Source: W2P13-069 sp051876105
GTDB lineage: Bacteria; Actinomycetota; Coriobacteriia; Coriobacteriales; QAMH01
Length of the DNA stretch: 9,416 bases
Direction of reading: 5' to 3'
NCBI GenBank assembly: GCA_051876105.1
Contig: JBJEHN010000024.1
Coordinates: 1 to 9,416 of the forward strand
This document shows positions 6,373-9,416 of the stretch, piece after piece. Under the pieces are notes generated by a model that did no database searches, was not told the origin of the DNA, and worked only from the letters and a program-made list of their open reading frames with translations. A program made the position numbers and the translations under genes. Positions within the stretch are counted from its first letter, which is position 1. Each line of letters begins with the position of its first letter.

Positions 6373-7718
6373 TGCGCGTGAAGCTACCCTTCAGGAAAGA
6401 CCCGGGCGGGAAGGCGGATGGCGCCGGCAACAGGACGCGCGCGGGCCGCCGCAAGAAGGCCGCCCAGCCCGATTGGCGCAGCGATGCGCTCCCCAAGCGC
6501 TCCGTGGCGCTGCGCTCCGTGGCCGTCGTGGTGGTGCTGGCCCTGCTCGCCCTGCCGCCCATCTTCGTGAGCGACGCCATCGGCTACGTGCCTCTGGTGG
6601 CCGCCGTGCTCGCCATCGCGCTCTCGTACGTGTACCTGCGCGTGGTGGCCGGGCAGATCGAGTTCGGCGGCATCTCCAGCAAGGGCAGCTGCCCGCGCAA
6701 CACAGACGCCAAGTACCTGGTGCGCCTCAAGAACAACGCCGTGCTGCCGTGCACGCGCGTGGACGCCGTGTTCCGCGTCTCCAGCTCGTACGGCGCAGAC
6801 GACGTGCTCAAGCGCTTCTCGCTTTCGCTGGGGCCACGCCAGTCGAAGGACTTCGAGTACGGGATCCGCTTTGCGCACGTGGGCCAGGTGGAGATAGGCA
6901 TCAGCCAGGTGGTCGTGCACTGCCCGCTGGGGCTGTTCCAGCGCCGCCTGCAGGCCGACGCCCCCGCCGTCATCGACGTCACACCGCGCATCTTCCCCGT
7001 GGACGACAGCATCACCCGCTCGCTGGAGTTCAACGAGTCCAAGGAGTCCATGACCCCGTTCAACAAGGAGGGCATGGACTACATGGGCGTGCGCGAGTAC
7101 CAGCTGGGCGATCCGATGAAGACCATCCACTGGAAGCTCTCCTCGCGCATGGGCGACGTGATGTACACGCGCCTGTTCGAGACCTCCGGCAACCCCGGCA
7201 TCGACCTGCTCTGCGACCTGCACGCCGTGTACGAGTCCAGCGAGGCGCTGATGTTCGTCTACGACGCGATCATGGAGCTGGCGCTTTCGCTGCACCGCTT
7301 TGGCGTGACGCGCTCGCTGCGCATGGACCTGCTGTTCTACGACCGCTCCGGCGAGCTCATACGCTTCACAGAGAACCACGACATCGACCACCACGAGCTG
7401 CTGCGCCGCATGCCGCTGCCCGGCCCCAAGCACGACGAGGCCGAGATCCCCCTGCTGGTGCAGCGCCTGACCACAGACACGAGCTCCAGCGGCAACATGA
7501 TAGTGCTCACCTCCTGCATCACCGCCCGTCTGGCCGCCGCGCTGGGTGAGGCGCGCGAGCAGGGCAAGCGCGTGGCGCTGTTCCTGGTGGTGCCCGAGGT
7601 GCTCGAGGCCCAGGAGCGCCAGGCCGCCGTCGAGCCGCTGCGCACCCTCCACGAGGAAGGCGTGCGCTGCGCCGCGTTCTCTTCTGCCGACGACTTGAAG
7701 GAGATCACCTTTGGATAG
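6372..7718 (+). CDS. DUF58-domain membrane protein (MoxR partner)
   Basis: A 448-residue protein: basic cytoplasmic N-terminus (1-43, RAGRRKKA), two helices (about 46-66 and 70-92), then a beta-rich region (95-215) and the DUF58 core. The hallmark is GMDYMGVREYQLGDPMKTIHWKLSSRMGDVMYTR, residues 234-265, matching the family pattern G-x-x-x-x-x-R-x-Y-x-x-G-D-x-x-x-x-I-x-W. A VWA-like fold follows (IDLLCDLHAVYES, NMIVLTSCI, VALFLVVPEV). DUF58 proteins are encoded beside MoxR ATPases and are thought to be their partners, but their biochemical role is unknown. ATG 6372 overlaps the permease stop (TGATG). GTG 6378, two codons later, has better spacing to GGGAG (6365-6369) and may be the true start. 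The open frame continues upstream inside the permease gene, but that part is a shadow. It overlaps the next gene by 8 bases. Confidence 0.9.
   Translation: MRVKLPFRKDPGGKADGAGNRTRAGRRKKAAQPDWRSDALPKRSVALRSVAVVVVLALLALPPIFVSDAIGYVPLVAAVLAIALSYVYLRVVAGQIEFGGISSKGSCPRNTDAKYLVRLKNNAVLPCTRVDAVFRVSSSYGADDVLKRFSLSLGPRQSKDFEYGIRFAHVGQVEIGISQVVVHCPLGLFQRRLQADAPAVIDVTPRIFPVDDSITRSLEFNESKESMTPFNKEGMDYMGVREYQLGDPMKTIHWKLSSRMGDVMYTRLFETSGNPGIDLLCDLHAVYESSEALMFVYDAIMELALSLHRFGVTRSLRMDLLFYDRSGELIRFTENHDIDHHELLRRMPLPGPKHDEAEIPLLVQRLTTDTSSSGNMIVLTSCITARLAAALGEAREQGKRVALFLVVPEVLEAQERQAAVEPLRTLHEEGVRCAAFSSADDLKEITFG
7697..7703 (+). promoter_or_regulatory. Ribosome binding site fixing a TTG start
   Basis: GAAGGAG at 7697-7703, inside the end of the DUF58 gene, is seven bases before TTG 7711 and nineteen before the next in-frame ATG (7723). 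The spacing favours TTG as the start of the last gene and implies coupling to DUF58 translation. Confidence 0.7.
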
Positions 7719-9219
7719 CTTCATGACGTTTGCCAAGGAGCGCCTGCCGGAGCTCCTCTTCCTGGTCATGGCCAGCAGCGCCCTCTTCTGCACCGTGACC
7801 TACGGCTTCCATGTGGAAGACGGCCTGCGCACCGCCTACCCGGCCATCCTGGGGTGGACGGCGCTGATCATGTTGGCGTTCACCGCGTGCTCGTACAGCC
7901 TGCGCACTGTGATGGTGGGCGTACCCGTGACGCTGGTTGCGGGGATCGCCGTGGTGGCCGGCGTGTCTGCCGCCAGCGGCTTTGGGTTCTTCGACGACGC
8001 GTTCGGCAACACCGGCTTCTTCCTGCTCATCGGCTTTGTGACGGCCGCGCTGAGCTTCCTGCTCACCCGGCGGCGCGTGTTGGCGCTGGTGTACCTGGTG
8101 GGCGGCATAATCGTCTGCGCCTTCGTGCAGTTCCTCTACCGCAACGGCCTGCTGTGGCAGATGCTGGTGTTCGCGGTGTTCGCGCTGGCGCTGTTCGTGT
8201 GGGCCATGCAGCGCAAGAGCGCCGGCGAGCTGGCGCAGGGCGCTGTGTCCGCGCCGGTCTCGCTGCTGACGGGTGCCGGGCTGTGCTGCCTGGCGCTGCT
8301 GCTGTCTTGCGGGGTCTACTTCGCGGCCATCGCGCCGCTCAACCCGCCCTCGCACGAGCTCAAGCTGATCACCAAGCTCTACGCGCTGGAGGAGATACCC
8401 GTGAGCGGCGTCTCCAAGCTACTGCACCAGCAGAACGAGAACCTGCTCTCTGAAAACGGCATGGAGGGCGACGACACCTCCAGCGAGACCGACAGCCGCC
8501 AGGAGGAGGTCAACGGCCTGTTCGGCGACAACAGCCAGGGCAGCACCATCAACGGCTTTGACGCTGCACGCGACGCCCTGCGCTACTTCATCGATCACCC
8601 GCTGTGGCTGCTGGCGATCCCGGCGGCGATCGCGTTCGTGTTGCTGGTGATTGCGCTCAGGCGCTGGCTGCGCACGCGCCGCTACAACAAGATGTGCGCG
8701 TTGGACCCGCCGGCCCAGGTGCGCGCGTTCTACTTCTTCTTCGAGGAGCGCCTGAAGCGCTTTGGCATCGAGGTTGACGCCACGCTCACCCCCATCGAGC
8801 GCGCCCGCGCCAGCGCCCAGGCTTGCAGCCCCTTCGAAGCCGGAGCCGGCGAGATCGGCAGCGCGCCTGCAGGTGGCAGCGCCGCGCCGGCGGGGCAGGC
8901 CGGCGGCGAGTGCGTGGCCGCTGGGCAGGCCGATGGCGAGTGCGTATGCGGGGATGCTGAGCAGGTTGGCGATGAATGCGTGCGCGCCGGGCAGGTTGGC
9001 GAAGGCGAGTGCGGGAACGCTGGGCAGCAGGGGAGAGGCGGCGAGCCGGCAAGCTTCGCGCGGCTGGCGAGCGACTACTGCAGCGTGGCCTACGGCTGCG
9101 ACGACCCCGGCCAGACGGCCCTGGAGAACTGTCGCGCCCTCTACCGCGTTTTCTACAAGAACGCCTGCCAATTCATAGGCCGCCCCAAATACGCCCTCAC
9201 CAAGTTCTTCTTCATCTAG
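7711..9219 (+). CDS. TgpA/DUF4129-like polytopic membrane protein lacking a transglutaminase domain
   Basis: A 502-residue protein, start TTG set by the upstream GAAGGAG. About seven helices fill residues 12-206. An outside loop follows (207-297, acidic and Ser-rich around 245-275), then one helix (298-317), a basic RRWLRTRRYNK stop-transfer (318-327) and a cytoplasmic tail. The order and position after MoxR and DUF58 match TgpA/DUF3488 proteins, in which a transglutaminase-like domain occupies the loop between the helices and DUF4129. Here the loop is only about 90 residues, with no Cys-His-Asp triad. The tail is DUF4129-like: FYFFFEERLKRFGIEVDATLTPIERARASAQ (340-370), then FARLASDYCSVAYG near 450-463. 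Between them sits a Gly/Ala/Cys repeat (about 375-445) not usual for DUF4129. The family assignment rests on architecture and short motifs. The gene is real on coding signal, context and RBS. Confidence 0.78.
   Translation: MDSFMTFAKERLPELLFLVMASSALFCTVTYGFHVEDGLRTAYPAILGWTALIMLAFTACSYSLRTVMVGVPVTLVAGIAVVAGVSAASGFGFFDDAFGNTGFFLLIGFVTAALSFLLTRRRVLALVYLVGGIIVCAFVQFLYRNGLLWQMLVFAVFALALFVWAMQRKSAGELAQGAVSAPVSLLTGAGLCCLALLLSCGVYFAAIAPLNPPSHELKLITKLYALEEIPVSGVSKLLHQQNENLLSENGMEGDDTSSETDSRQEEVNGLFGDNSQGSTINGFDAARDALRYFIDHPLWLLAIPAAIAFVLLVIALRRWLRTRRYNKMCALDPPAQVRAFYFFFEERLKRFGIEVDATLTPIERARASAQACSPFEAGAGEIGSAPAGGSAAPAGQAGGECVAAGQADGECVCGDAEQVGDECVRAGQVGEGECGNAGQQGRGGEPASFARLASDYCSVAYGCDDPGQTALENCRALYRVFYKNACQFIGRPKYALTKFFFI
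8890..9042 (+). repeat. Degenerate in-frame tandem repeat coding AGQxGxECVx units
   Basis: Residues 394-444 of the last gene are four to five imperfect copies of a 10-12 residue unit: AGQAGGECVA, AGQADGECVCGD, AEQVGDECVR, AGQVGEGECGN, and a partial AGQQGRGGE. At DNA level the shared core is roughly GGGCAGGYYGRYGRMGARTGCGTG (IUPAC, approximate). Each of the first four copies has a Cys, five in total. All unit lengths keep the frame. It interrupts the DUF4129-like tail and looks like recent slippage expansion. Confidence 0.75.
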
Positions 9220-9247
9220 CACGGCCCCAAGGGTGAGCAAGAGTGTA

Positions 9248-9277
9248 GGGCGCGGCTTGTCGCGCCCGCTAACAGGG
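9248..9277. repeat. Intergenic 30-bp hairpin repeat, copy 1
   Basis: GGGCGCG (9248-9254) and CGCGCCC (9261-9267) form a perfect seven-pair stem around GCTTGT, followed by GCTAACAGGG. A near-identical copy lies at 9295-9324 (27 of 30 bases match). It starts 28 bases after the last gene's stop, between convergent genes. It may serve as a terminator or be a REP-like dispersed repeat. Confidence 0.6.
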
Positions 9278-9294
9278 CCGCGCGCAGGAGCGCC

Positions 9295-9324
9295 GGGCGC
9301 GGCTTGCCGCGCCCACTAATAGGG
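9295..9324. repeat. Intergenic 30-bp hairpin repeat, copy 2 (terminator-like)
   Basis: GGGCGCGG (9295-9302) and CCGCGCCC (9307-9314) form a perfect eight-pair stem with loop CTTG, followed by ACTAATAGGG. The T-to-C change relative to copy 1 lengthens the stem, so pairing is strengthened rather than lost. There is no T-run on either strand, but the position between convergent genes suits bidirectional termination. Confidence 0.6.
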
Positions 9325-9342
9325 GCGGTGCGGAGCACCGCC
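9324..9342. terminator. Third hairpin between convergent genes
   Basis: GGCGGTGC (9324-9331) and GCACCGCC (9335-9342) pair perfectly over eight bases with a GGA loop. It abuts hairpin repeat copy 2. From the minus-strand gene it lies 28 bases past the stop codon, so it may terminate that gene. No T-tract is present. Confidence 0.45.
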
Positions 9343-9370
9343 AGCGCGTGCGACGCCAGGCGGCGGCGGG

Positions 9371-9416
9371 CTAGCTGACGGACACCTTCTTGCCGCTGTT
9401 GGCCTTGGCGAAGGCC
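9371..9416 (-). CDS. C-terminus of an unidentified convergent gene (partial)
   Basis: On the minus strand the last 46 bases read in one frame as AFAKANSGKKVSVS followed by TAG (plus-strand CTA at 9371-9373). All codons before the stop end in G or C, as in the certain genes, and the composition looks like a natural protein C-terminus. Only 14 residues are visible, so no family can be named. The gene would run toward the gene train and share the hairpin-rich intergenic region with it. An alternative is that this is non-coding and the frame is chance, given its short length. Confidence 0.5.
   Translation of the reverse strand, partial: AFAKANSGKKVSVS

Noticed and set aside
1..9416. CRISPR array, tRNA, rRNA or insertion sequence
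   Set aside because: No regularly spaced repeats with spacers, tRNA-like cloverleaf, rRNA sequence, transposase motif or terminal inverted repeats were seen on either strand.

Overview
GC-rich bacterial DNA (by eye about two thirds G+C, with strong G/C preference at third codon positions). It carries one long rightward gene train, flanked by a truncated gene on the left and a convergent truncated gene on the right. The base composition, the TTG start, and the mix of a FecCD-type transporter with a MoxR/DUF58 set suggest a high-GC Gram-positive, with Coriobacteriia (Olsenella/Collinsella-like) as my best guess. No rRNA or other decisive marker is present, so the taxon is an inference only.

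Layout. 1-398: C-terminal part of an unrecognised protein, followed by a GTGA-overlapping 26-codon ORF (395-475). 476-626: intergenic region with two GC hairpins and then an AT-rich promoter-like stretch. 627-1409: ATPase of an iron/siderophore/haem/cobalamin-type ABC importer. 1474-2460: MoxR-family AAA+ ATPase. 2485-3600: membrane-anchored SurA/PrsA-like (parvulin-related) protein. 3601-3707: AT-rich promoter with a perfect TATAAT and an overlapping small palindrome. 3708-5207 and 5194-6372: two FecCD-family permeases, the first with a long disordered N-terminus. 6372-7718: DUF58 protein. 7711-9219: polytopic protein laid out like the TgpA/DUF3488-DUF4129 family but with no transglutaminase domain, and with a Cys-containing tandem repeat inside its cytoplasmic tail. 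9220-9370: non-coding region with two copies of a 30-bp hairpin repeat and a third hairpin. 9371-9416: last codons of a minus-strand gene.

How the genes may work together. Two sets that are normally separate are interleaved here. The ABC ATPase and its two permeases should form a BtuCD/FecCDE-like importer at the membrane, but no substrate-binding protein is in the window. MoxR, DUF58 and the TgpA-like protein form the familiar MoxR-DUF58-DUF4129 envelope module, in which the AAA+ ATPase is thought to act on membrane or extracytoplasmic partners. The parvulin-like protein, an extracytoplasmic foldase by family, sits between the two parts. The last four genes are joined by overlaps (14 nt, 1 nt, 8 nt), which points to translational coupling. 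The ordering suggests that the transporter and the MoxR module are co-expressed and may cooperate, but this is inferred from gene order only.
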